Shown: positions 23,701 to 32,134, counted from the first letter of the stretch. The stretch: DNA of 64,000 nt from Arenicola marina (GCA_964019135.1 OZ025248.1:68268119-68332118); one strand, 5' to 3'. Program-made: numbers and translations. The notes: generated by a model not told the origin, from the sequence alone.

Positions 23701-26700
23701 ACTTTCCCAACCGCTCCCCACCCCTTCTCCACACCGTCATGCCACCGCCACCCCTGACTAGTGCTGGTCAGTACCCCCCCCCCCCCCCCACACACCACCA
23801 TGTCACCCCCACACCTGGCTAGAGCTGGTCAGTACCCCCCTCCCACACCACCATGCCACCCCCACCTGGCTAGTGCTGGTCAGTACCCCCCCCCCCCCCA
23901 CACCACCATGTCACCCCAACACCTGGCTAGAGCTGGTCAGTACCCCCCTCCCACACCACCATGCCACTCCCACCTGGCTAGTGCTGGTTAGTATTCCCCC
24001 TCCCCACACCACGGTGCAACCGCCACCTGGCTGGATCTAGTCAGTACCCCCCCCCCCCCCTCTCTCCCCATGCCACCCGCACCTGGCTGGGGCTGGTCAG
24101 TCCCCCCCCTCCCCACCTGGCTGGAGCTGGTCAGTATCCCCCCCTCCCCACACCACCATGCCACCCCCACCTGGCTGGAGCTAGTCAGTATCCCCCCTCC
24201 CCACACCACCATTCCTTCCCCTATCCCTGTCTAGAGGACATGGAGACGGTTCACTGTATGTTGTCTGGTGTATCTGCAGGACATAGAGACGGCTAACTGT
24301 ATGTTGTCTGATGTATCTGCAGGACATAGAAACGGTTCCCTGTATGTTGTCTGGTGTATCTGCAGGACATAGAGACGGCTAACTGTATGTTGTCTGGTGT
24401 ATCTGCAGGCCGCCGACGAAGGGGAGCGGGTGCGGGAGGCAGTGGCCCGTCTCCTGGCCTTCTCAGTTATGGCGCCTGCCGAGGGGACCAGATGGCTTAA
24501 CCCCACTGAGGTCAGTACGCCATCTGTAATGCTATCACCGGAAAGGCGCTCAAATGTATCCTAATGCTTCGGCCAGTGAGGCAAGTTAATGGAAAAATAT
24601 AGGACAAAACAGAAAGTGGTTATTTGATTTCTTGCAAATATGTTATTTTTAACAGTTAGAAGAGGTATAAATTTGGCCCCAAGCGATATCAAGTGGGTCG
24701 TGAGAACGGAAAGACCTTGCCCGGAACGTACAATACCTTTGTGGATTTTTTTGTTAATTAAAGTTTAAGTCTAGTCTGTCTACATTATACCTGTATATCG
24801 GCGCGAGTTTAAGAGATGTTTAGCCCTCCCAAGCCGCTAAGGGCCAACCTGTAGATACTTGCACCATTTGATCTTAACACTTTCGACCCGCCACTTTAAG
24901 GTTTAGAATATGTGTTCATATTTACAAAGGTTTAGGTAGTTCACTCCNNNNNNNNNNNNNNNNNNNNNNNNNNNNNNNNNNNNNNNNNNNNNNNNNNNNN
25001 NNNNNNNNNNNNNNNNNNNNNNNNNNNNNNNNNNNNNNNNNNNNNNNNNNNNNNNNNNNNNNNNNNNNNNNNNNNNNNNNNNNNNNNNNNNNNNNNNNNN
25101 NNNNNNNNNNNNNNNNNNNNNNNNNNNNNNNNNNNNNNNNNNNNNNNCTAACCCCTGGCTGGAGCTGGTCAGTACCCCCCCGCCCCCCCCCCCACCATGT
25201 CACCCCAACACCTGGCTGAAGCTGGTCAGTACCTCCCCCCCCCACCCCACCATGTCGCCCCAACCCCTGGCTGGAGCTGGTCAGTACCCCCCCCCACCCC
25301 ACCATATCACCTCAACACCTGGCTGGAGCTGGTCAGTACCACCACACCACACCACCATGTCACCCCAACCTCTGGCTGGAGCTGGTCAGTACCCCCACAC
25401 CACACCACCATGTCACCCCAACCGTGGCTGGAGCTGGTCAGTACCCCACCGCCCTCCCCACCCCCACACCACCATGTCGCCCCAACCCCTGGCTGGAGCT
25501 GGTCAGTACCCCCCCCCCCCCACACAACCATGTCACCCCAACCCTGGCTGGAGCTGGTCAGTACTTTCCCAACCGCTCCCCACCCTTCTCCACACCGTCA
25601 TGCCACCGCCACCCCTGACTAGTGCTGGTCAGTACCCCCCCCCACACACCACCATGTCACCCCAACACCTGGCTAGAGCTGGTCAGTCCCCCCCCCCCCA
25701 CACCACCATGTCACCCCAACACCTGGCTAGAGCTGGTCAGTACCCCCCTCCCACACCACCATGCCACCCCCACCTGGCTAGTGCTGGTCAGTATTCCCCC
25801 TCCCCACACCACGGTGCAACCGCCACCTGGCTGGATCTAGTCAGTACCCCCCCCCTCTCTCCCCATGCCACCCGCACCTGGCTGGGGCTGGTCAGTCCCC
25901 CCCTCCCCACCTGGCTGGAGCTGGTCAGTATCCCCCCCTCCCCACACCACCATGCCACCCCCACCTGGCTGGAGCTAGTCAGTATCCCCCCTCCCCACAC
26001 CACCATTCCTTCCCCTATCCCTGTCTAGAGGACATGGAGACGGTTCACTGTATGTTGTCTGGTGTATCTACAGGACATAGAGACGGTTCACTGTATGTTG
26101 TCTGGTGTATCTGCAGGACATAGAGACGGCTAACTGTATGTTGTCTGGTGTATCTGCAGGACATAGAGACGGTTCACTGTATGTTGTCTGGTGTATCTGC
26201 AGGACATAGAGACGGCTAACTGTATGTTGTCTGGTGTATCTGCAGGCCGCCGACGAAGGGGAGCGGGTGCGGGAGGCAGTGGCCCGTCTCCTGGCCTTCT
26301 CAGTTATGGCGCCCGCCGAGGGGACCAGATGGCTTAACCCCACTGAGGTCAGTACGCCATCTGTAATGCTATCACCGGAAAGGCGCTCAAATTTATCCTA
26401 ATGCTTCGGCCAGTGAGGCAAGTTAATGGAAAAATATAGGACAAAACAGAAAGTGGTTATTTGATTTCTTGCAAATATGTTATTTTTAACAGTTAGAAGA
26501 GGTATAAATTTGGCCCCAAGCGATATCAAGTGGGTCGTGAGAACGGAAAGACCTTGCCCGGAACGTACAATACCTTTGTGGATTTTTTTGTTAATTAAAG
26601 TTTAAGTCTAGTCTGTCTACATTATACCTGTATATCGGCGCGAGTTTAAGAGATGTTGAGCCCTCCCAAGCCACTAAGGGCCAACCTGTAGATACTTGCA

Positions 26701-27684
26701 CCATTTGATCTTAACACTTTCAACCCGCCATTTTAAGGTTTAGAATATGTGTTCATATTTACAAAGGTTTAGGTAGTTCACTCCTCTCCAGATATATATG
26801 GGCACATTTTGTAGTTTCAGAAAAGCTGAAGAGATAACATTTCACGCCGGTCTTCATTCTCGGGCAAATGAACGACGTTGTAACACGTTATGTCCTGCAT
26901 CCGTTGTAACGAGTTTTAGCGTTATGTTTTACCCATGTCTGACCGCCGTGGTTTCCGGCCGTAGGTGCCCAGCTCGGCGGAGACGAGCCTCACGTATCTG
27001 TCGAGAGCCTTGGCGGCCTTAAAGACTGGTACCGCGCCGCCTATAGCGAGACAGAAAGAAGAGCCTCCACCGGAAGTGACCTCTGCCCCGCAGTCACGTG
27101 ACAGTCATAAGGGGGATCACCTCCCTGTCGGAACCGAGGTCAAGGTTCAAGAAACAAATTGTACCAGGAGTGCCTTCGGCGAATCCCCGGTTGGATTCGA
27201 AGAAAGCTTCGTCGCGCATAGAGCGCCACCTACGTTGCCGGCGACGGAGAGTGAAACTGACATGGTGGCTGGTTCCCCGGTCAAGCGAGGGCGGCACGAG
27301 TCATCCGCCCGGGTACATTTTATCGACCTCCGCGGTGGTGGAACAGCTTACCGCCTTCAGCCCATGGAGTTTAACTTTTTTCTCTCCAATATGTCCTCGA
27401 GTCAGAGTTCGTGTCCTGTTACTCGCCGAAGTCACGTGACTTCTCCCGATCCCACAACGATAAATCAGCATTCGGAAACTGCGACCTCTGCGCAGACAGC
27501 TGGTGTGGATGGTAAGGTCGAGGGAGGACGAGAACAGGTGTCTGATGGTGAGTCCCGGTCACCAGATCCAGATGGCTCGCCCCCGATGGGGGTGTCGAGG
27601 GAGAGTCTGCTGGACTGCGTCCTGCATCCCGACGTCATTCGTCTCATCGCTGACAAAGTCATCGACAAATATCGACTGGAATAA
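17572..27684 (+). CDS. HSPBAP1: HSPB1-associated protein 1 (JmjC-domain protein), seven recognised exons
   Basis: Spliced coding parts: A 17,572-17,747; B 18,262-18,443; C 18,776-18,912; D 20,649-20,775; E 21,397-21,516; F 24,409-24,510 (repeated at 26,246-26,347); G 26,965-27,684. Phases fit at every junction. From the ATG at 17,576 the product is 519 residues, close to the 488 of human HSPBAP1. Exon order and sequence follow the family: VFCNTINGWPA, CQYVEATL, GFVGRDGADST, KRWVLFPP, YPTRVPYEESSVFSK, LFVPRHWWHFVEN, WLNPTE. The JmjC fold of 2-oxoglutarate oxygenases is present with H149 and D151 (GHYDTYGCN) and H229 (WWH), so the iron triad is complete. Residues about 280-490 are low complexity. 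The tail SRESLLDCVLHPDVIRLIAD matches the conserved C-terminal motif of the family. The substrate is unsettled in the family; the human protein binds HSPB1. An AG acceptor directly precedes exon A, so an upstream exon probably exists and the true N-terminus is uncertain. Confidence 0.93.
18262..18443 (+). CDS. HSPBAP1: HSPBAP1 exon B
   Basis: The acceptor is ATTTGTTGCAG and the donor AAG|GTAGGA (phase 0). With the last base of exon A it reads DVQWETDCQYVEATLGEF, then HWLYADYKYMKDVF. This matches the human TCNYVEATLEEF and WAYADYKYF segments. Confidence 0.92.
18776..18912 (+). CDS. HSPBAP1: HSPBAP1 exon C, carries the H-x-D iron site
   Basis: The acceptor is TTTTTCGCAG. The coding sequence SVQWSAFGFVGRDGADST then GAYTVGHYDTYGCNLVAQIY includes the HYD iron ligands of the JmjC domain. 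The natural donor by homology is GGCAG|GTACGG at 18,912/18,913, phase 2. The donor and last exon bases are the start of a 36-bp array that repeats the same junction about 17 more times. Confidence 0.92.
18905..19545 (+). repeat. 36-bp minisatellite overlapping the exon C splice donor
   Basis: About 17 units of GGTACGGTGTCGTTATGA, then TTGTAATGGGTTACGGC(A/C). The first unit starts at the real exon-intron border (TACGGCAG|GTACGG). Every later unit repeats a TACGG(C)(A/C)G|GTACGG junction, so each is a copy or near copy of the authentic 5' splice site with the last codons of the exon. Units with CAG|GTACGG keep the exact donor; CCG|GTACGG units are weaker. The frame also stays open for about 290 codons. 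Confidence 0.95.
19546..20520 (+). other. HSPBAP1 intron between C and D, unique part
   Basis: Ordinary intronic sequence. A (AT)n run lies at about 20,508-20,525. No other exon or element was recognised. Confidence 0.5.
20649..20775 (+). CDS. HSPBAP1: HSPBAP1 exon D
   Basis: The acceptor is TACTTTCAG and the donor AAG|GTGAAG. It completes R164 and reads KRWVLFPPSQGDLLYPTRVP, then YEESSVFSKVHVMTPDLERW and PK, a close match to the human KRWHLFPP and YPTRIPYEESSVFSK segments of the JmjC core. Confidence 0.94.
20830..21345 (+). repeat. 55-bp minisatellite in the intron after exon D
   Basis: About nine to ten units with GTGTATTAGTGACGGCTTCA, then GTCTTGGGTGGCTATCTGGT and GTATATATCATCTAC. The array begins about 55 bp after the exon D donor. 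Unlike the arrays at exons C and E, it does not contain the splice site. Confidence 0.93.
21397..21516 (+). CDS. HSPBAP1: HSPBAP1 exon E, carries the second iron-binding His
   Basis: The acceptor is CGACTGTTGCAG. It reads RSTPYVVTLDPGEVLFVPRH, then WWHFVENLETSCSVNTWLEL. The WWH His is the distal iron ligand of the JmjC triad. The donor by homology is GAGCTG|GTCAGT (21,516/21,517), phase 0, joining in frame to AADEGERVREAV of exon F. The same donor with the upstream TGGCTGGAGCTG is repeated about 50 times downstream. Confidence 0.93.
21497..24215 (+). repeat. About 2.7-kb minisatellite overlapping the exon E splice donor
   Basis: About 50 units of 45-60 bp. Each carries AACACCTGGCTGGAGCTG, the last six codons of exon E (NTWLEL), then GTCAGTA, a poly-C tract of 5-16, and CACACCACCATGTCACCCC. 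The first copy is the real exon end. So each unit repeats the real 5' splice junction exactly or with small changes. Poly-C length is the main variable. Units from about 23,750 onward are more diverged (TGGCTAGAG, CTAGTGCTG, GGATCTAG). Long proline-rich open frames here are artefacts of the repeat. Confidence 0.96.
24237..24408 (+). repeat. 43-bp tandem repeat overlapping the exon F splice acceptor (copy 1)
   Basis: Four units beginning GACATAGAGACGG, through AACTGTATGTTGTCTGG, and ending TGTATCTGCAG. The last TATCTGCAG is the acceptor of exon F, and each earlier unit also ends in CTGCAG|G with the same preceding sequence. This array therefore multiplies a 3' splice site. It has four units here and five in the second copy after the gap. 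Confidence 0.95.
24409..24510 (+). CDS. HSPBAP1: HSPBAP1 exon F, copy 1
   Basis: It encodes 34 residues, AADEGERVREAVARLLAFSV then MAPAEGTRWLNPTE, matching the human RVEEAITRML...AWLNPTE segment. The acceptor is ATCTGCAG and the donor ACTGAG|GTCAGT, both phase 0. An almost identical second copy lies at 26,246-26,347. Including both would keep the frame but would give a product with a repeated segment not seen in the family, so one copy is probably an assembly duplicate. Confidence 0.88.
24511..24947 (+). other. HSPBAP1 intron after exon F, copy 1, ending at the gap
   Basis: This unique-looking intron sequence is repeated at 26,348-26,784 with only scattered differences. It stops at TAGTTCACTCC directly against the N run. 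The second copy continues past that point into new sequence. Confidence 0.85.
24948..25147. other. Assembly gap of 200 N
   Basis: Exactly 200 N, a round number typical of a scaffold gap of unknown size. It separates two near-identical copies of the exon E/F interval. Confidence 0.99.
25148..26030 (+). repeat. Second copy of the exon-E-donor minisatellite
   Basis: About 16 units of the same TGGCTGGAGCTGGTCAGTAC type begin immediately after the gap. The order of rare variants (GTCACCCCAACCGTGG, CCACCGCCCTCCCCAC, ACTTTCCCAACCGCTCCCCA, then GGTGCAACCGCCACC) is the same as at 23,300-24,200, with fewer units. It is the other end of a duplicated or haplotypic contig. Confidence 0.93.
26031..26245 (+). 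repeat. 43-bp tandem repeat overlapping the exon F splice acceptor (copy 2)
   Basis: Five 43-bp units, against four in copy 1, ending in TATCTGCAG at the exon F border. The first unit ends ATCTACAG and the rest ATCTGCAG. Confidence 0.95.
26246..26347 (+). CDS. HSPBAP1: HSPBAP1 exon F, copy 2
   Basis: It encodes the same 34 residues as 24,409-24,510 with only a silent change seen (GCGCCCGCC for GCGCCTGCC). It runs on through matching intron sequence into exon G without a gap, so if only one copy exists this is the one joined to the 3' end of the gene. Confidence 0.88.
26965..27684 (+). CDS. HSPBAP1: HSPBAP1 exon G, terminal coding exon
   Basis: The acceptor is TTTCCGGCCGTAG. It reads VPSSAETSLTYLSRALAALK, then about 190 low-complexity polar residues. 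Near the middle is a hydrophobic patch, GTAYRLQPMEFNFFLSNMSS. It ends SRESLLDCVLHPDVIRLIAD, KVIDKYRLE and stop. The last block matches the human DDLLDCLVNPQVTRIVAQLL tail, confirming this as the true 3' end. Confidence 0.92.
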   Translation: MPSSAETSLTYLSRALAALKTGTAPPIARQKEEPPPEVTSAPQSRDSHKGDHLPVGTEVKVQETNCTRSAFGESPVGFEESFVAHRAPPTLPATESETDMVAGSPVKRGRHESSARVHFIDLRGGGTAYRLQPMEFNFFLSNMSSSQSSCPVTRRSHVTSPDPTTINQHSETATSAQTAGVDGKVEGGREQVSDGESRSPDPDGSPPMGVSRESLLDCVLHPDVIRLIADKVIDKYRLE

Positions 27685-27685
27685 A
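27680..27685 (+). promoter_or_regulatory. AATAAA hexamer overlapping the HSPBAP1 stop codon
   Basis: The stop codon TAA is embedded in AATAAA. A cleavage site 10-30 bases later would leave almost no 3' UTR. A further signal downstream may be the one used; none is obvious in the next 200 bases. Confidence 0.45.
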
Positions 27686-27689
27686 ACGT

Positions 27690-28555
27690 TCAAAATGGCA
27701 CATAACGCTGCGTGTTGAGGTTTAACCTGATAACTTGATAAGGCTTGTAATTGTGGGTATACGGAAATGCGGGAGGTGGGTTGGGGTGGGGCTTGTACAA
27801 TAGTCATGAAATCAATATTTGCTTAGGCTGTCTTGGCTCCGACCTCGACAGAACGAGAGGGAGGACGGGGGGGGGGGAGGTGTTTGTGTTGCTAACACCG
27901 TTTAAGCCGGTCCGATAATCTTGCTACCGGGGGGTGGGGGGGGGAGGTTAACAAAACATTAGGGTAGTACAGCGCATAATAGTATGCATAAAAAAAGTGG
28001 CATCCTCGCCAAAAAAACCACGTGGGGAGGTGGATTGTCCACTGGCTCCAATGGGTTGTTTTCGTTAGCGGGGTGAGGGGGTGACGTTATGTTGGAGGAA
28101 CGATGGGCTAGAAGGTTGCGGGAGGAGTTTTAGTAACTTAACAAGAGGGGGAGTGTACCTGAAATTTCCTGGAATGAACTAGGCGAATGCGTCAAATATA
28201 GAGGGCAAAGTGTGTGGGGAGGGGTAAAGGTGGTGTTTAGCACCCGCTAACTGTAGAATGTTCTGTCGAGTGGGTGGAATGACCCCGGAATACAGTTCGT
28301 GGGAACTTACACGCCTGGTATTCCTCTTTGACCGATATTTTGAATCAAAAGGCATCACCTGTACTCTGTGTGGTATGCTCTCCGCTACTAAGTAAAAGGA
28401 GAAACTGGTCTTCCGCGAAAGGTGCCCGTTTTTTTTAATTACCGGACGCCCGAAACGCGCTCGCATATGGCAGATATCTTACTACTGAGATGTATTTCTT
28501 GGCCATATCCTGGTGATTATTGGCAGGTGCTGGCGGGCAACTGTTCTGCTGATTT
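27690..28555. other. Intergenic sequence after HSPBAP1
   Basis: G-rich runs at about 27,868-27,880 and 27,930-27,945. No gene recognised. Confidence 0.45.
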
Positions 28556-28567
28556 CTAGGCGTTTCT

Positions 28568-28827
28568 AGGGCGGCCCGGTAGCTCAGTGGGCTAGAGCGC
28601 TCGCATTGAGTGCTCTGGCCACCTGAGAGCCTAACGGCACGTGGATCGATGGTTCGCGCCCCGCTGTGGCCATGTCTGTGCGGCCGCAGGATAAAAATCC
28701 CATGTCCTTCTTCGCAAAGAGTAGGGGGTTACCCCCGGGGACATGGCTCCACTTTCCCTTCCTTCTCCCATTGGCGCGATATGACCAACAGTGGTTAAAG
28801 CGTCCTGAATATAGAACCAACAACCAC
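28568..28827 (+). mobile_element. Intact tRNA-derived SINE with 12-bp target duplication
   Basis: About 260 bp. The head has a box A (TAGCTCAGTGG, 28,580-28,590) and a box B-like GGTTCGCGCCC (28,651), spaced as in a tRNA-derived RNA polymerase III promoter. The body continues with AGTAGGGGGTTACCCCCGGG and ends in ATAGAACCAACAACCAC. The direct repeat CTAGGCGTTTCT flanks it on both sides (28,556-28,567 and 28,828-28,839) without mismatch, showing a complete and fairly recent insertion. A truncated relative lies at 6.4-6.6 kb. Confidence 0.88.
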
Positions 28828-28839
28828 CTAGGCGTTTCT

Positions 28840-29600
28840 CTGGCCCAATACAGACTGGCGGTACATACAGGTAGCAGCGAGTGCTGGCGTATACCACCCC
28901 AGCAGGCGTGAGGCTGCCTTTCGAAGCGGGTTAGGCCTATATAATAACGAGTGAGTAGGTAATATTTGGACAGCGAATGCCACTGCTTGCGTGGTGGCTA
29001 AGAAGATTAAAAAGCATGATATGTAAAACGTTGCGGGTCTTTATTTGTTGAATCGCTATTGGGAAGGTATGTGTGTGTTGGGGGGGGGGGGGTGGACGGG
29101 GGGGGGGTGTAGAGCGACAGGTTATTGGACGGGGACCGCTTTCAAACAGTCTGCTTATCCATTAAAAGAGATTGAAAGGGCTCTATTGAAGCGGAACATG
29201 GGGCTGTGAATGGTTAAGGAGTGTCCGTGGCTGAGGGGTCGGTATTATAGGACTCTCGGCGATAAACTTACCGATTGTGTCACCGGAGAGTATTGCGCGA
29301 CTCTTGCTTTTTCACAGTCCCTTGGGTACATGGCAGTATGCTTGCTTCACCGCCTTCAATCGCCTGAAATGTGCGTTGGGTTTGGTGATTTATCTCTGAC
29401 TTGTGACAATAAGTATTAATATCAAATCCTGACCAGTCGGAGAAGAGGATATTGACTTAGGAAATATACACCCACCGACACCTCTCTATCTTCCTCCACG
29501 TTAGTTTGGTTGCTAGGCGTGGTTGACAACATGACTGTTGGTATTACTGCTTTCCGCATTCCTTGACAACCATCATTGAACCTGCGCGAGCGCCCTCTGT
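28840..29600. other. Intergenic sequence, possible promoter region of the next ORF
   Basis: A poly-G tract with TGT lies at about 29,078-29,108. No TATA box or known element recognised. The sequence becomes CpG-rich from about 29,560. Confidence 0.4.
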
Positions 29601-29604
29601 CGGG

Positions 29605-31113
29605 ATGGGTAGCGCCGCCAGTAGTGACGTCACGCGTCGCGACCGTCATGTGACGTTTGCTGACGACACTTCCGGTCGTGACGTCACGGAGGGCGAGCGG
29701 CCAGGGCGTCTCCACTCTTATCCGGAAGACACGGAGGACTCGTATACTGATCGCCGAGACTCTCGTCAGGATACGAGAGTCTCGCTCGGCTACCGTATCC
29801 AGATGGAAGCCAAGAGGCACCACCCGGAATACTTCATGAGAAAGGTCGGTGAAGAGAGTGCAGACCGAGGTCAAGGTCGCGTCACTGATGGCAGGGTGGT
29901 GAGGGAGGTGCGTGACAGTGCGCTACGACCCGGGGAGGGGGTGGAAGGGGTTGGGGGGCGGGCGAGACGCCCCAAGGTGCCCCGTCCCGCCATGTCGGCG
30001 GAACTCTGGGAGGGGGAGGAGGGGGAGGGGTGGGGTACGCCGGGTGGCTCGCGTGACGCTCGGACGCTGAGTGAGCTGAACAGCAGCGCTAATACCCTAA
30101 GTACCCGGATTGAAAGCACGAGTGACGTCAGCTCTACCATTGTCCGTGCGCCGGGATACGCCGCTTACAAAAAACGGGCTCTTCCATCTGGCGGACGCAC
30201 CACCCTGCCCAATACCCGGCGTCGGCAGGCAGCGCCGGCACGTGGCACCCCGGTGACCTCTGGGGGTCTGAGACCGAGGGCGCGGACTCCAAGGCGACAG
30301 GGGGTGCCGGGGGCACGCACGCCAGGGCGACGGTGGGTGTTGGGGGTGGGGGCGAACTATGACAAGCTGGTGGAGGACCGTCCCTCTAATACCCGGCAGC
30401 AGGCGGCAGTCATTAGTTACCGTGGATCTCAGTGTAGTCCGGATCCGAACGATGCCATGGTGCCCGGATTCCCCGGTGGATCCGGGGACTCTGCGCGGGC
30501 TCGGCATATCCTGCCCATTCCGGATCAGCCTGGTGGCGCCCAGGAACCTCAGCTCCCGTCCTACACTGAGTGGATGCCGGTCCCGGAAGTGAACGATCCC
30601 AGAGCCGAGTTGACCCCGAAGAGCCGACAATCCGGAAGAGATACAGCTCCGGACATATCTGGAAGGGACGTCCGGGGAACTCTGGAGACGACTGGCGACC
30701 CGGATGGTGGTAGCTCTGGTGACGAGGGGAGCCATGGGCCGGGGACCGGGGATAATGAGATGGACAACAGCCGCTGGGTCGACACTCCCGAGCCGAGCAT
30801 GGATGCAGTCCCAGTGCTGACGCCTAGTGGTGAAGACTTATCTGCCCAGCGTGAGGGATCCGGGAGTGTCGGCCCAGACAGCGGCGGGGCTGGCAGACAT
30901 ATGCCGACCCACGCCGAGAGTCCTCCCCCTAGGGCGTCGGGAAACCCCATCCAAGCGCGGAGCAGCCCCCTGACTGCGCATGCGCCTTCATTGTCCGGCC
31001 AAATCGACGGGACTTCGGACGCCGGGGAAAGCCCTGCATTGCTGATGATGACGTCACGGCGTCTTCGGGCCGTGGACCTCCCCAGTGGCACCATTGTGGA
31101 CAACCCGGTGTGA
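29605..31113 (+). CDS. Hypothetical 502-residue disordered protein with myristoylation and PP1-docking motifs
   Basis: I do not recognise the family. The frame is open from 29,527. The first ATG (29,605) has G at -3 and +4, a good initiation context. The N-terminus MGSAAS fits the N-myristoylation pattern MGxxxS, suggesting membrane attachment. Residues 14-21, DRHVTFAD, fit the RVxF docking motif for protein phosphatase 1. A charged patch, GYRIQMEAKRHHPEYFMRKV (about residues 72-91), looks helical. The rest is rich in R, G, P, S, D and T with an internal imperfect repeat (RARTPRRQGVPG / ARTPGRRWVLG) and is probably disordered. The frame ends TGA near a run of TGACGTCA-like sites, with ATTAAA at about 31,254. 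The region is GC- and CpG-rich compared with its flanks, and no array underlies the frame. It could be a single-exon gene or the large last exon of a gene starting upstream. Confidence 0.6.
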   Translation: MGSAASSDVTRRDRHVTFADDTSGRDVTEGERPGRLHSYPEDTEDSYTDRRDSRQDTRVSLGYRIQMEAKRHHPEYFMRKVGEESADRGQGRVTDGRVVREVRDSALRPGEGVEGVGGRARRPKVPRPAMSAELWEGEEGEGWGTPGGSRDARTLSELNSSANTLSTRIESTSDVSSTIVRAPGYAAYKKRALPSGGRTTLPNTRRRQAAPARGTPVTSGGLRPRARTPRRQGVPGARTPGRRWVLGVGANYDKLVEDRPSNTRQQAAVISYRGSQCSPDPNDAMVPGFPGGSGDSARARHILPIPDQPGGAQEPQLPSYTEWMPVPEVNDPRAELTPKSRQSGRDTAPDISGRDVRGTLETTGDPDGGSSGDEGSHGPGTGDNEMDNSRWVDTPEPSMDAVPVLTPSGEDLSAQREGSGSVGPDSGGAGRHMPTHAESPPPRASGNPIQARSSPLTAHAPSLSGQIDGTSDAGESPALLMMTSRRLRAVDLPSGTIVDNPV

Positions 31114-31119
31114 CGTCGT

Positions 31120-32130
31120 TGGTGATGGTTATGACGTCATCATCATTTATACTATGATTGAGGTTCCTTTAGCGGTGGGTCTCACTCGTGACGTCACAGA
31201 GAGATTTAACCATCGCCGCCATAGTGAAAAAAACAAAATGTCTTATTAATTAACTATTAAATTATGCCTCATAGTTTATACATTGAATTTAAGTGTTTGT
31301 TACATGTCATGGAATTTAACAGATGTCAAAATAAGAACGTCTTTATAGGATTTGCACTTGACAGATTTTTGAATGTTCAAAATTGCTCTCTCGACAATTA
31401 AACTGGCGTCAACGGGAATAATGTCAGTAATTTGGTCATTTTTTGTAATTTTGTCATTTTTTGTCATTTTTTGTCATTTTTGGTCATTTGGTCATTGCAA
31501 AAGAAGCGACAGGCGACCTAATGTTGGCTCTGTGTATTGCATAAGTAGAGTCGGTTTCTTTGGAGCGTCAGTGTTATTGTGCCCCCCCCCGCTCCAATCA
31601 GTGTTATTGTGCCCCCCCCCCCTCTCCAATCAGCCATTGATGTAATAGACAACTTTATTGACAACCAGCAAGTGTTAAATTTGCTGTTTCACTAGTCCAT
31701 AGCTAAATGACAGCCTTGCCCATGGGGTAGGGGAGAGTGGGGGGGGGGGGGGGGGGGGACTTCCCTTGGTCGATAGCATCTGGTATGTGCCGCGGAAAAG
31801 ACGTCCAGGATTTCTGACTGAAATCCGTAATTTCTCTCTTTAAAAACATGACCATTTTGTGCCGTTTGCTGAACCATAACACGATCCGTAGAAGTGATTT
31901 TAGCCATTACAAAGCACCCACTCCCCTTCTGTGAAAACAATTCTTTTGAGTTACAAAACGTTTTTGTGAAAATCTCACCGACTTGTTGTCACGGCTTGTT
32001 CTCTCCTGGCCAGTGCACACTTTACTGCCCCTTTACAGACACCAAGCCGCCCCCCCCCCACCTCACCCCCTCTCGGCCGGGCAGTCAGGTGAGCTTTCCG
32101 CATCTTAAAATATAAATTTTTATTACACGG
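31120..32130. other. Intergenic sequence with short tandem repeats
   Basis: GTCATTTTTT repeats lie at 31,430-31,495. A two-copy CAGTGTTATTGTGCCCC repeat is at 31,578-31,630 and a long poly-G run at 31,738-31,758. No gene recognised. Confidence 0.5.
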
Positions 32131-32134
32131 AGCT

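Noticed and set aside
21241-23822. Proline-rich open frames of 787 and 838 codons
   Set aside because: They read the exon E tail plus the donor-overlapping array as if unspliced. The protein family continues at exon F instead.
24409-26347. A genuine internal exon duplication in HSPBAP1
   Set aside because: The duplicated stretch includes introns and arrays and is cut at an N gap, so a false assembly duplication explains it better; kept as a finding to be checked.
28571-28670. A tRNA gene
   Set aside because: Has box A and box B but extra sequence between them, no proper acceptor stem, a SINE body and target duplication.
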